From Aralia elata (Eukaryota; Streptophyta; Magnoliopsida; Apiales; Araliaceae): a stretch of 64,000 nucleotides of DNA. The stretch is taken from assembly GCA_034770075.1 (NCBI GenBank), contig CM068385.1, positions 48,072,721 to 48,136,720 on the forward strand, in the 5' to 3' direction. The translations under genes were made by a program, and so were the position numbers. Positions 34,514-46,481 of this stretch are shown here, piece after piece (position 1 is the stretch's first letter; the number at the start of each line of letters is the position of its first letter). The notes below the pieces were generated by a model. That model ran no database searches, had not been told where the DNA came from, and saw only the letters and a program-made list of their open reading frames with translations.

Positions 34514-34827
34514 CTTCTCCTCTTTTAATGAATTCTATAATCAAATGAAAGTGTCGCAACACATGTTTGAATCCAAGATGAGACTTAGGAACTTTTCCTA
34601 GTTCTGTAATGAACTTTTCATCCAAACAATCAACTTGCAGCTTCATTTACAGCTATATACTTTGTCTTTGTCACTAAACCAGCAACTCTTTGCTGTTTGG
34701 AACATTTCCAATTCACTTCACTACCATTCAAGGTAACAATTTACCCATGTGGACCCACCATGATCATGATCACATCCTTAGTACCGGTTAAGTACTTAAA
34801 GATGTTTTTCACTATCTTACAATGATC
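34514..34827 (-). pseudogene. pol: copia D RNase H remnant (left flank of copia B)
   Basis: Aligns with 36770-37145 of copia B. Peptide pieces: LDEKFITELG and KHVLRHFHLIIEFI (34515-34640), the RNase H end of copia pol. Interrupted at 34827 by copia B; the target duplication TGATC is 34823-34827. Decayed. Confidence 0.85.
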
Positions 34828-36630
34828 TGTTAGGTTTGTATATAACGCGAACATGCAATCAAATTACATAAATAAAGCGGAAGCGCGATAAAATTAGATT
34901 TTAAAATTTTATACAAAACATCACCATGATCTTTCTTTATGCACAATTATTAATTAAATGAAAGAGATGGAGAATATGAATTATACCCTTGTAGAATTCT
35001 ATCTTCCTCATATACAAGTTCACCTCCAATTCCTTCGCGTTCTCCTTGAATTCCACCAATTAAATTCTTTCAATTGATCAACGTTAGCCGCCGAAGTGTT
35101 TGGCCTCTAGAGGTGATCCACCAAGGAATAATATTTGTTCAAGAAGATGGGTGTTGGCAAAACCCTAGTTTCTATCTCTATAGAAATTTTAAGTACTCTC
35201 CACAATTCTTATGCAAGAGTGTGTAACCCTAGTCTATGATAAGACTTCTCTTATTTATAGATGTAGGAAAACCCTTCCCTAAACTATTTAGAATTAGAGT
35301 TTCTATTCTAATTAAAGGAGTTTAATTAAATTAAACTCCTAATCTAATTAGGAATTCATGAGAGATAGTACTTCTCTTAATTAATTTCCAATCCCTATTA
35401 GGAATTAAATAATGGTAATAGTGATAATAATAATAAGACTCCTCTTATTAATTTATATTTAATATTTTCAAAATATTAAATAATAAATATTAAGCTATTT
35501 AATTTATTCTATCTCCATAGATTAAATTAAATACACTTAACTCATTATTACAATTATGTCGTTTACTTCTTAAACAAATATTTTCTTTTTGCGGTGTGAC
35601 CCTTTAGGTTCTCTATATTAAACCGGTTGTGAATAAATCAATTAGAACAATTCTAATATTATTTAAATAAATAAATCAAACTATTTAATTTATTTAATTA
35701 AATAATATTTATTCCACAATAAGGGTAAGCCCCCTTAGCGATCAACGACTTTTCAGATAATATAGATTTTAACATTAATCACAAAAGAACCTTTCAGTGC
35801 ATAGTTACCGTACAATTCAATCATTCTACCATACAATGTCCCAATTAAATATAAGACATGGATTTACTATCAAGTCTTATTTTATTTAATTATATATATT
35901 TCGATTTCCAAATGCACAACTCTAAATAATGCAAATTAGAAACTCCTTTCTAAATTCATTCTGCCTTGGCCAAGGACTATTAAGTTGTCATTTATCGAAT
36001 CACATAGGACATTCACATCTTTTACTAGATGTGGTAGATTCTTTGTTGATTATTCACCTATCTCTATGTACAACTTATTATATCCAATCATACCCTTTGA
36101 TATACCATAAAGGTCTTAAAGGACATATCAAATTATAATTCATCATACACAAGATACTATGATGATCTCAAGTCCAAGGATCACTTGTACTACTATCACT
36201 AGAGGAATTCCTATTGATATGAGAGTAAAACTCTATTAGGTATTCCTTAGCGAGCCACGTTCAGTGAACTTATTCTCCAATAAGCACCTACATACTTGCT
36301 TTAGTGTCTCCACACAAATGATTATGAGATCAATCATCCTCTTCCTAAGAGCAAGCAATATATATACTAATCCATCCGGATTTACTAATCCCCTTTTTAG
36401 TAATCCAACGATTAGGAACGATTTTAGTTTGTGAGCTATCTAAGAATTTAGATCTCATTAGCATGATCATTATCATGATTTTAAAAGTATTGCTTAAAAC
36501 TATGAGTTTATCACATCTTCATATAACAGCATCATGTAGATAATGAAAATGCCTTTAATAATTGAATAAGATTACAAAGTATATGCTACATCATATCAGA
36601 TATGATTGGCTTGTGTGCATACTACTTTCA
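34828..36630 (-). mobile_element. copia B 3' LTR
   Basis: 1803 bp, TGTTAGG...ACTTTCA in plus-strand view. Colinear with LTR A and LTR C. No credible ORF. Confidence 0.93.
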
Positions 36631-36656
36631 ATCTCCCACTTTCACTAAAGCCAATC
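36604..36656 (-). promoter_or_regulatory. copia B polypurine tract inside a stem across the LTR edge
   Basis: PPT GAAAGTGGGAGAT (36631-36643, minus). It lies in the loop of a perfect 9-bp inverted repeat, GATTGGCTT (36604-36612, LTR) and AAGCCAATC (36648-36656, internal). Confidence 0.8.
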
Positions 36657-37145
36657 GTCATGGTATATAATACGCTTTTTCTCTAAGTAACGATCATCCT
36701 GCTGTTGGATAAAGCTTCAGTAAATGGATATGCAATGTTGTTCTTGAGAGTCCACTATCTCTATAATGACTTCTCCCCTTTCAATGATTTCTCTAATCAA
36801 ATGAAAGTGCCGCAATGCATGTTTGAATCCAAGATGAGACTTAGGAACTATTCCTAGTTCTGTAATGAACTTTTCATCCAAACAATCAACTTGCAGCTTC
36901 ATTTACAGCTATATACTTTGTCTTTGTCACTAAACCAATAACTCTTTGTTGTTTGGAACTTTTCCAATTCACTGCACCACCATTCAAGGTAATGATTTAC
37001 CCTAAAGTGGATTTGTAATCGTCTTGGTCAGTTTGAAAAACTTAAGTTTTCTTAACCCTCTAGTTTTAATTCAGACTTACCATGAATCATGATCACATCC
37101 TCAATACTAGTTAAGTACTTAAAGATGTTTTTCACTGTCTTATAA
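36657..37145 (-). pseudogene. pol: copia B pol, RNase H remnant
   Basis: Peptide pieces LDEKFITELGIVPKSHLG, FKHALRHFHLIREIIERGEV and IIEIVDSQ on the minus strand, the end of copia RNase H. The frame is broken after IVDSQ. Several stops and deletions. Confidence 0.85.
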
Positions 37146-38220
37146 TGATCTTCTCCAGAATATGACTGATCGACATCATGCCTTGTATATTCATTGCATA
37201 CATGATAGTTAACTCATGTGATCTCTCTTTTATTGAAGACAATTTAAAGAGATACACTCCATGGCTTATCATCATGAGACCTCTCTTAGAGTTTGCCATG
37301 CTAAACGCCTTTAGCATTGAATGAAAATACATTCATTGGGTTAAGCCGAACATCCTTTTAAATCTATCTATATAGATTTATATCCCCAATTTATAGGATG
37401 CTCCTCCCAAGTTATTCATAGAGAAATGTTTAGACAATTTTATCTTTACTGATTGTAACATTGGTGTATTATTCCTTATCAGTAGTATATTAACATATAA
37501 TACTAGGAATATCACAGCGCTCCCATTGACCCTTTTATACCTACTAGGTTCATTCTCGTTTTTGATAAAATCAAACTCTTTTGATTGTCTCATCAAAATG
37601 AATGTTCCATCTTTGAGAAGCTTGTTTCAATCCATAAATGGGTCGTTGTAGCTTACATACACGATTTGGTTCAACCTTTGAAACAAATTCCTCTGGCTGT
37701 ATCATATATACATTCTCTCCTTAAGTCTTCATTGAGGAAGGACGCCTCCACATCCATTTGCCAAATTTCGTAATAATAAGCTGCAATCACAAGCAAAATC
37801 CAAATGGACTTGAGCATTATCCGATAATAAGGTTTTATCACAGTCGACTCATTGACTTTATTTGAAACCTTTTAAACAGGTCTGGTCTTATAGGTCTCCA
37901 CCTTGCCATTTGCCCCAGTATTTCTCTTAAAGACCCATATACACCCTCTGGCACTATGCCTTTCGATGGAGTAACCAGAGTCTATACTTGGTTCATATAT
38001 GGAGTCGATTTTGGATTTCATGGGCATCTGCCATTTCTCTGAGTATCCACTACTCATATCCTCATCGTATATAACTGGATCATCATCTTCTATGATGTGT
38101 ACCATATCATCATCCTATATGATGAATCCATACCTCCTAGGTATCTTCGGTACTCTTCTAGATTTACGATTCGGTTGTGGTACAATAGGTTTATCTACAG
38201 GTTTCTCGATTTGACGTAAA
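37146..38220 (-). pseudogene. pol: copia B pol, reverse transcriptase remnant
   Basis: Upstream part (37872-38105): EKWQMPMKSKIDSIYE and CIWVFKRNTGANGKVETYKT, the start of copia RT. Downstream part (37378-37596): SKEFDFIKNENE, then FLVLYVNILLIRNN, where active copia RTs have YVDDILLIGND; one catalytic aspartate is deleted and the other is changed to Asn. LSKHFSMNNLGGASYKLGI follows. Multiple frame changes. Non-functional. Confidence 0.85.
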
Positions 38221-38599
38221 ATGCTTTGTGATTCTTGAACTCCTTCAAGATCTATTATCCTCCCATTAGCTCCTTCAATGATAAACACCTTTATTCAAGA
38301 AGGTAGCGCGTTTCACAACAAACACCTTTTACTTAGTAGGATTATAGAACTCTTATCCTAAACTTACTTTAGGAAGTTCCACAATCTGCACTTGTCAGAT
38401 TTTTGTCCCAAGCTTATCCTTTTGAAACCTTTTCACATAAGCTAGACAACCCCTTATCTTAACATACTTAAGACTAGGAATTCTCCCTATCCATAACTTT
38501 TATGGAGTCTTGGGGCCGAATTTTGAGGTTACTTTATTTTGTAGATATACAGTCGTTTCTAGGGTATAACCCCAGATGGATACTGGAATATCGGTAAAA

Positions 38600-39312
38600 A
38601 TCATCATAAACTGCACCATGTCCAACAAGGTACGATTTCTCCTTTTAGATATACCATTCAACTATGGCGTCCCTGATAGAGTCCATTATGAGATTATACT
38701 ATTTTCTTTGAGACAATTGAGAAACTCATTGGTTAAGTATTCCCCTCCTCGATCCGATCGAAGAATCTTAATACTTTTACCAGTTTGCTTCTCTACTTCA
38801 CTTCTGAATTCTTTGAACTTTTCAAACGATTCAGATTTGTATTTCATTAAATGCACATATCCAAATCTAGAATGATCATCAGTGAAAGTAATAAAATAAG
38901 AATACCCTCCTCGTGCATTCGTTGTCATAAGTCCACATACGCCTATGTGTACCAATGCTAACAACTGTGTAACTCTTTCTCCTCTTCCACTAAAAGGAGA
39001 TTTATTTATTTTACCCATGAGACAAGATTCACAAGTTGGACGAAATCAGATAGCTCTAAAAGCCCATCTTTATGCAACTTGGTTAATCTTGTTTCATTGA
39101 TATGATCGAGTCTACAGTGTCACATAAAGGTATAATTAACATCATCTCTTTTTTTTTTCTTAGTTTGTTTAATTTGAAGTATATTTTCCTGCAAGTCAAG
39201 TATGTAAAGTCCATTCAGTAAATTGCCAACACCATATAAAACATTTTTATTATAAATAGAACAACCGTTGTTCTTTATTATAATATCAAAACTATCCATA
39301 TCCAATAAAAAA
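38600..39312 (-). pseudogene. pol: copia B pol, GAG-pre-integrase and integrase remnant
   Basis: Integrase core piece at 38686-39018: ARGGYSYFITFTDDHSRFGY, FEKFKEFRSEVEKQTGKSIK and ILRSDRGGEYLTNEFL. The second catalytic Asp (SDRGGEY) is present; the first, in HTDVCGP of active elements, reads HIGVCGL. Pre-integrase zinc-finger pieces (HCRLDHINETRLTKLHKDGL) occur at 39050-39125. Left of 38680 the frame is lost. Confidence 0.85.
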
Positions 39313-40616
39313 ATTGAAATAATAGTAATAAGACTCCTCATATTAATTTATATTTAATATTTCCAAAATAAGACTCCTCCTATTAATTTAAATAATAGTA
39401 ATGGTAATAATAATAATAAGACTCCTCCTATTAATTTATATTTAATATTTTCAAAATATTAAATAATAAATATTAAGCTATTTAATTTATTCTATCTCCA
39501 TAGATTAAATTAAATACACTTAACTCATTATTACAATTATGCCATTTACTTCTTAAACAAATATTTTTCTTTTGCGGTGTGACCCTTTAGGTTCTCCATA
39601 TTAAACCGGTTGTGAATAAATCAATTAGAACAATTCTAATCTTATTTAAATAAATAAATTAAACTATGTAATTCATTTAATTAAATAATATTTATTCTAC
39701 AATAAAGGTAAGCCCCCTTAGCGATCAACGACTTTCCAGATAATATAGATTTCAACATTAATCACAAAAGAACCTTTCAGTGCATAGTTACCATACAATT
39801 CAATCCTTCTACCATACAATATTTCAATTAAAAATAAGACATGGAATTACTGTCAAGTCTTATTTTATTTAATTATATGTATTTCGATTCCCAAATACAC
39901 AACTCTAAATAATGTAAATTAGAAACTCCTTTCTAATTTCATTCTGTCTTGGGCAAGGACTACTAAGTTGTCATTTATGGAATCACATAGCACATTCACA
40001 TCTTTTACTAGATGTGGTAGATTCTTTGTTGATCATTCACCTATCTCCATGTACAACTTATTATACCCAATCATACCCTTTGATATACCCTAAAGGTCTT
40101 AAGGGACATGCCAAAGTATAATTTATCATACACAAGATACTATGATGATCTCAAGTCCAAGGATCACTTGTACTACTATCACTAGAGGAATTCCTATTGA
40201 CAGGCGAGTAAAACTCCATTAGGTATTCCTTAGTAAGCCACGTTCAGTGCACTAATTTTCCAATAAGCACCTACATACTTGCTTTAGTGTCTCCACACAA
40301 ATGATTATGAGATCAATCATCATCTTCCTAAGAGCAAGCAACGTATGTACTAATCTATCCAGATTTACTAATCCTCTTTTTAGTAATCCAACGATTATGA
40401 ACGATTTTAGTTTGTGAGCTATATAAGAATTTAGATCTCATTAGCATGATCATCATCATCATGTTTCTAAAAGCATTTCTTAAAACTATGGGTTTATCAC
40501 ATCTTAATATAATAGCATCATGTAGATAATGAAAATGCCTTTAATAATCAAATAAGATTACAAAGTATATGCTACATCATATCAGATATGATTGGCTTGT
40601 GTGCATACTACTTTCA
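39313..40616 (-). mobile_element. copia B 5' LTR, truncated
   Basis: Corresponds to about 35410-36630 of the 3' LTR. The left edge has a small local duplication of a TAAGACTCCTC-TATTAATTTA block (39330-39440), probably a scar of the deletion. The right edge ends ACTTTCA, followed by TGATC. Confidence 0.9.
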
Positions 40617-41726
40617 TGATCTTCTCCAGAATATGACTAATTAGCATCAGGCCTTGTATATTCATTGCATACATGATAGTAACGCATGTGATCTCTCTTT
40701 CATTGAGGACAACTTAAAGAGATACACTCCATGGCTCATCATCATGAGACCTCTCTTGGAGTTTGCCATGCTAAACGCCTTTAGCATCGAATGAATATAC
40801 ATTCCTTGGGTAAAATCGAGCATCCTTTTAAATCTATCAATATAGATTTATATCCCTAATTTATAGGATGCTTTTTCCAAGTTATTCATGGATGAATGTT
40901 TAGACAATTTTATCTTTACTAATTGTAGCACTGGTATGTCATTCCTTATTAGTAGTATATCAACATATAATACTAGGAATGTCACAACGCTCCCACGGAC
41001 CCTTTTGTTCACACTAGGTGAATTCACATTTTTGATAAAATAAAATTCTTTTGATTGTCTCATCAAAACGAATGTTCTGTCTTTAAGAAGCTTGCTTTAA
41101 TCCATAAATGGATCGTTGTAGCTCATATACATATTTGCTTCAACCATTGAAACAAATTCATCTGGCTGTATCATAAATACATTCTCCTCAAGTCTTCATT
41201 GAGGAAGGACGTCTCTACATCCATTTGCCAGATTTTGTAATAAGCTGCAATCACAAGCAAAATCCAAATGGACTTGAGCATTACCCGATAATAACGTTTT
41301 ATCATAGTCAACTCCTTGACTAGGTGAATTCACATTTTTGATAAAATAAAATTCTTTTGATTGTCTCATCAAAACGAATGTTCTGTTTTTAAGAAGCTTG
41401 CTTTAATCCATAAATGGATCGTTGTAGCTCATATACATATTTGCTTCAACCATTGAAACAAATTCATCTGGCTGTATCATAAATACATTCTCCTCAAGTC
41501 TTCATTGAGGAAGGACGTCTCTACATCCATTTGCCAGATTTTGTAATAAGCTGCAATCACAAGCAAAATCCAAATGGACTTGAGCATTACCCGATAATAA
41601 CGTTTTATCATAGTCAACTCCTTGACTTTATTTGAAACCTTTTAATAAGGTCTGGTCTTATAGGTCTCCACCTTGTCATTTGCTCTAGTCTTTCTCTTAA
41701 AGACCCATTTACACTCTACAGGCACT
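40617..41726 (-). pseudogene. pol: copia D pol remnant (right flank of copia B)
   Basis: Continues copia D after the B insertion. RT piece at 40848-41066: SKEFYFIKNVN, FLVLYVDILLIRND, LSKHSSMNNLEKASYKLGI. One catalytic Asp of the YVDD motif is deleted. Contains a 306-bp tandem duplication. Ends where the Athila J LTR begins at 41727. Confidence 0.85.
41014..41625. repeat. 306-bp tandem duplication in copia D
   Basis: Units 41014-41319 and 41320-41625, starting CTAGGTGAATTCACA. I noticed only a single-base difference (CTTTAAG and TTTTAAG), so the duplication is recent although the element is old. Confidence 0.93.
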
Positions 41727-42890
41727 TGATGGGCTAAATCTATACTAGCAATTTACGTGCAAGTATACACGGTCAACTAAGTAATAAAGTGTAAGTAGAG
41801 TGTTGAACCCACGAGGAATAATCTAATAAATCAATCTATTAATCCAATATTAAACTCTAATTAACCGAATTCTAATTAAACAATTAAGAATTGTTTCATT
41901 TATCACAAATAGCTAAATTAACAAATGAAATATTTATAAATAATATTATAGAGATGAATTTATCAAGAATTCATAAGTATTTATCTAACTTATTCCAAGA
42001 TTAGATAAATGTCATCATTCTTAACTAGAACACTATATTTCTATGTGAATAATCAACAATGACGCAATCGATACCAATTCTTAACAAGTTCATGCAACAC
42101 TTAGGTATATTTCTATCCCTTATGCAAATTGAATAATAATTCTTAACATGAATTAATCCAACACATGTACCATATTCCTCATCTAGTCTAAAATCAACGT
42201 TTCCATCTCATCTAGATCAACAGATTAATTGTTGGCCAAACAACTATTGAGTGAAAACCAAAATATAATAAACAATCTTGCAAACATCTGATAGAAGTTA
42301 AATAGTCAATAGATTGATAAAAACCAATCATCGAGTTTCATTGCAATCTTGAAAATGGAATTTAGTTCATGAATAAAGAAACAAACAACATCTCATCAAT
42401 AATAGTCATTATAAACATAGGAGTTTAAAAGAAAGATAAAGAAAAGAATCTGATGGACAACTCCCGCTATAGTTCTTCAGATCTTAATCTTAAATCCTCT
42501 TTTCCCCTCCCTTAGATGGAATTGATTTAGAATTGTTTTCTTCCTTTTCGTAAATTATATCCTCCGTTCTCTCTCTCCCTATTCTCTGTTTGCATCGCTT
42601 CATATATAAAGGATTCAGGAAAGACCTAATTTTTCCGCACACACGCGCCACACATACGCAGAAGAAGCTCCGGGCATCGCGGCCCACAGAATCAGGCGTT
42701 GCGGCCCACAAAAGGGAGCGTTGCGGCTCTTAATCCCTGCGATTTTTACCACTTAACTCCTTTATTCCTACAAAATGGACAAAAGCCATAAATTAAGTAC
42801 AAATTCTATAAAATGACATAAAATACTTAACAACATATAATTTATTAAGCCTAAAAGTACCCAAATAATAGGTATAAAACCTACTTATCA
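41727..42890 (-). mobile_element. Athila J 3' LTR
   Basis: 1164 bp, shorter than LTRs F and I. Its left end shares the CAAGTATACACGGTCAAC block with LTR I. GC-rich block at 42676-42730 with three GTTGCGGCC-like repeats. The 42490-42711 open frame is chance. Confidence 0.85.
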
Positions 42891-42930
42891 AATACCCCTA
42901 AACTTAAATATTTGCTTGTCCTCAAGCAAA
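42891..42930 (-). promoter_or_regulatory. Athila J polypurine tract and 8-bp hairpin
   Basis: Minus strand TTTGCTTGAGGACAAGCAAA, a perfect 8-bp stem with an AGGA loop, then TATTTAAGTTTAGGGG before the LTR. Confidence 0.88.
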
Positions 42931-43851
42931 AACTTAAATCAAACTTCAATAAAACAATGTTACTTGTTGGCCTCAAGATAATCTCGTTGTACAACACACT
43001 CTTAATTCAACGCATACAACTACGAAAATTAACCCAATTGATGGTCGCACAACAACTTGAAAATCTTTACAAATGCACATAAACTCCTAAGCTTACAATA
43101 GATAGAATTTAGAAGAATTTACGCAATCAACATTCCATAGAAATCTTAGATCCTCCTTCAAATCCTTTTAGGCACATAAATTTTCACTAATCAAGGTAAC
43201 ACATAAGTTCAGCGAATCAACGAAACATTAAAATGTCAAGCTTGGTAAGATTATTTTCTATGCTTATTCTACACAATAATCACAAATATATATATATATA
43301 TATATATTTTGATGAGTGCATTTTATGCTCCTTCTCATCCTCACATATATCTGATTGAGTGTGTTTTATGCTCCATCTCAACCATACATTTCCTTCAACG
43401 ATAAGCAAATAATCTTACCTCCAAACTAATCTCGCTTCTCCCCCAAACTTATGGCATGCCCCAATTTAGTTTCAACCAATCATTTAATCAAGTATTCTTC
43501 GGTCTCAACAAAATTACCATGGACACATGATTGCATAAGTTTCTTCCAAATTTACAAATTCTTTCACAATTTTCTACCTATTCAACTTATGGGATCCACA
43601 CATCATTGTGTAAGGATTACAATCAAGATAACCACAAACGAATTAAAAATCAAATTGCATGCATCACATTCAAGATACTATCACTGGCCATCAAGCAACA
43701 AAATTAAATTACTAATGAACTTATTCAACTGAAACTACTAAAATAGAATAACAAAAATAACAACTAAACCATCCCCCCAAGCTTGAAACAAACATTATCC
43801 TCAATGTAATAAATACAAATAATTAAAGCACGAGGGTTTCCCTGGACTTCT
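42931..43851 (-). other. Athila J 3' non-coding region
   Basis: Two copies of the short hairpin motif at 43314-43336 (GCAT-AAA-ATGC, compensated) and 43357-43379 (stem partly lost), a TA microsatellite (43287-43307), and the internal PPT-like motif at 43769-43806. The 43451-43732 open frame is not convincing. Confidence 0.65.
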
Positions 43852-44971
43852 TCATTGCGAATTGGAGGAGACGTCCTCGACCACTGAATTATTATGAATG
43901 CTCTGCTGAGATAAAGGTGGAGAATGCATGATATCATTGAACCTTCCTTCTTCGAGCAGTTGAGTTAGAACAAAGTTGACTTCCTTAGTTTGGTCCAGTT
44001 GCTCGTCCATTTTATGCATAAATTTGTCAACCCTATGTAAGTGACGACGAGCTACCAACCGAAATATCTCAAGCTCACTAACTCGTGTAAGTAGCTGATC
44101 AATCAAAGCGGTCGAGGCCGACAATTTCAGCCCTAATCCTTGCTTAGTAGTGAATCCAGCGCCAGTAGGGTGAGAATCTGCTCCAGTCCAAATGCAAAAA
44201 TTCTTCATCACTTCCATTGTAATTGCATGTGGCGATTGGCGCTCTTCATCAAATCCTACACGCACACCAGCTTCCAGACACAGCCCGTGAATTAATGATG
44301 GATGCGGCATACCATTCACAAAATTTCCTTGTATAGCCTGGCGAATGGAATTGTAGATTATGAGTCCTACGTCTATTCGCTTTCCGTTTACAATGGCATA
44401 CAATAGAGACGTTTGATCACGATTTAACTCTGTGAGTGTTGTGGATGGAAGCAAGCGAGCACGAATGAAGTAAAACCAAGCTAAGCCATATCGACTCAAT
44501 TCGGTCGTTAAAATATATAACTCATTGCTCATATTTGTTTCCCAAACCGCACCGGTCGACATAAATATTGCAATGCCTTATGCCATTGATTTCCACCAGC
44601 TTTATATTTCTCATGTTCCTCCCAGTCAAATTAGGTAGACGAAAATATGAATTGATTGTTGGTGGTGAGTACCACACTAGTTTACCACGCACTTGCACTA
44701 TGTTTGCCTCTACTTCAATTGCGTTAGCGTAGAACTCCCTGACCAAATTTGAAACTGGGGCACTAGGTTCCTCTGTTAAGTCTTCCCATTTATTAGCCTT
44801 GATCAGCGCAAAAACACCGCTATCAACATGTTCTTCTGGATAAAAGCCACGTTCGGGAATTCCTTTCGAGTGTGCCAATGATAATTCATAAAAAATTGAT
44901 GCTTCTCAACTGGAAAACTTCTCTGTATCATATTCATCACCATTATCTTGCCTTTGACGTTTCCCTGCCAT
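43852..44971 (-). pseudogene. Athila accessory ORF (plant transposon-protein domain)
   Basis: About 373 codons from ATG at 44969-44971 (MAGKRQRQD) to the stop at 43852. Blocks: VREFYANAIEVEANIVQVRG, YSPPTINSYFRLPNL, LTELNRDQTSLLYAIVNGKR, IDVGLIIYNSIRQAIQ, GMPHPSLIHGLCLEAGVRV, then a helical C-terminus (ALIDQLLTRVSELEIFRLVA and an HRVDKFMHKMDEQLDQT coiled segment). Defects: one early TGA (in place of an Arg codon, CGA to TGA) and one frameshift near 44545. Role unknown in the family; it occupies the env-like position. An acceptor-like TTTTCAGTTCAG lies 15 bases before the ATG, fitting expression from a spliced RNA. Confidence 0.85.
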
Positions 44972-45476
44972 TATGAATGTAGCCTGAACTGAAAACTTCT
45001 TGCTTCACAAGTCTATTTCTTCTCACAATATGGTGCGATGAGGAGCTGATGTTGCAATTATATTTGGCCCTGGATTTATAGCTGAACTGGAAAAGTTAGA
45101 AATTGACTTGTAAAAGGAAATAAGAAAATAGAATCACAATTGAATTAACTATGCTGGATTTCCTTTCCAAATAAGAATATGAATCGCGCGCTAGATTTCG
45201 CTCAGGCGCCGTAGCGCTCAATGTAAGAGCCGCGGCTCGTGACTGATGGTCGCGGTGCGAAGTTATGCAAGCCGTGGCGCGCATTCCCTGTCCAGCTGCC
45301 CCATTCTTCCTTCTCGTTTCTCCTCGCTTATTCTATTGCTTGGAATTATAATCCTACAACACTTATGAAAAATTACTTAGACTAAAATATATATTTATAT
45401 ATATATATATATTAATAAACTAATAAAAGAATAAATTACTTATTACATAAAAATTATTGGGTTGTCTCCCAATTAG
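44972..45476 (-). other. Athila J spacer between integrase and accessory ORF
   Basis: Non-coding. GC-rich patches at 45185-45290 (AGCCGCGGCT palindrome and related) in an AT-rich background; TA microsatellite at 45390-45412. Confidence 0.55.
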
Positions 45477-46481
45477 TTAATCTAGATCAGCTAATAAAAT
45501 GGAGATCCTTTGCCGATTGATAACTCCTCCGTAATAGTGTTTGAGGCGCTGACCGTTAACCATAAATGATCGATCAGATTGGAATGGTGCTACTTCTACC
45601 GCTCCATGTGGAAATACTTTCTGGATGATAAATGGTCCTAGCCATCTAGATTTCAGCTTTCCTGGAAATAATCTAAGTCGTGAATTGAATAAGAGAACTG
45701 CTTGCCCTGGCTCGAACTTCCTCTCAATTATTTTCTTGTCATGCTAACGTTTGATCTTTTCTTTATAGAGCTTTGCATTCTCGTAAGCATGAAGACGAAA
45801 TTTATCCATCTTATTTAACTGTAACAATCTCTTCTCTCCTGCCGCATGTAAATCAAAATTTAATTTTTTTATGGCCCAATATGCTTTATTCTCTAACTCC
45901 ACTAGTAGATGGCATGCCTTTTCGAATACCAATCGGTATGGTGACATCTCGATTAGAGTTCTATATGTTGTCTTATACGCCCATAAAGCGTCATCAAGTT
46001 TTAAAGACCAATCTTTCTTGTTCGGATTAACAATCTTTTCCAAGATCCTTTTTACATCTCGGTTTGAAATATCGGCTTGCCCGTTCGTTTGTGGATGATA
46101 AGCCTTAGCCACTTTGCGAGATACCTCATACCGAGCAAGAAGAGCGGTAAACGGTTTATTACAAAAATGTGAACCTTCGTCGCTGATTATTGCCCGTGGT
46201 GTACCAAATCTTGTAAAGATATTTTTCCGGAGGAAGTTCAACACAACCTTTGCATCATTTGTTGGCAACGCAGTAGCTTCAACCCATTTGGACACATAAT
46301 CCACAACTAATAATATGTATTGCTTGTTCAGAGATACTGGAAACGGGCCCATAAAATCAATCCCCCACACCTCAAATACTTCTACCTCGAGTATGGTGTT
46401 CATTGGCATTTCGTGGCACTTAGAAATATTTCCAGCACGTTGGCAACTGTCACACTTTAGCACAAAACTATTTGCATTGTT
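45477..46481 (-). pseudogene. pol: Athila J integrase
   Basis: Starts within the zinc-finger tail (CDSCQRAGN) because chromovirus K cuts it. Core: VWGIDFMGPFPVS (first catalytic Asp), AIISDEGSHFCNK (second Asp), YHPQTNGQADISNRDVKRIL, where the usual catalytic Glu of GQAE is Asp. C-terminal domain FEPGQAVLLFNSRLRLFPG, KLKSRWLGPFIIQKVFPHG and GQRLKHYYGG runs to the stop at 45477. One in-frame TAG at 45744 sits where relatives have Trp (TGG to TAG). Integrase joins the cDNA to the host chromosome; this copy lacks the normal active site. Confidence 0.88.

Larger units (their letters stand above)
34828..40616 (-). mobile_element. Ty1/copia element B, deleted internally
   Basis: Minus strand. 3' LTR 34828-36630, PPT, pol pieces in the order RNase H, RT, integrase reading rightward, then a truncated 5' LTR (39313-40616). 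PBS, leader, gag and the adjoining LTR part were removed by one internal deletion. An exact TGATC duplication (34823-34827 and 40617-40621) shows it inserted into a related older copia element, D. Confidence 0.92.
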
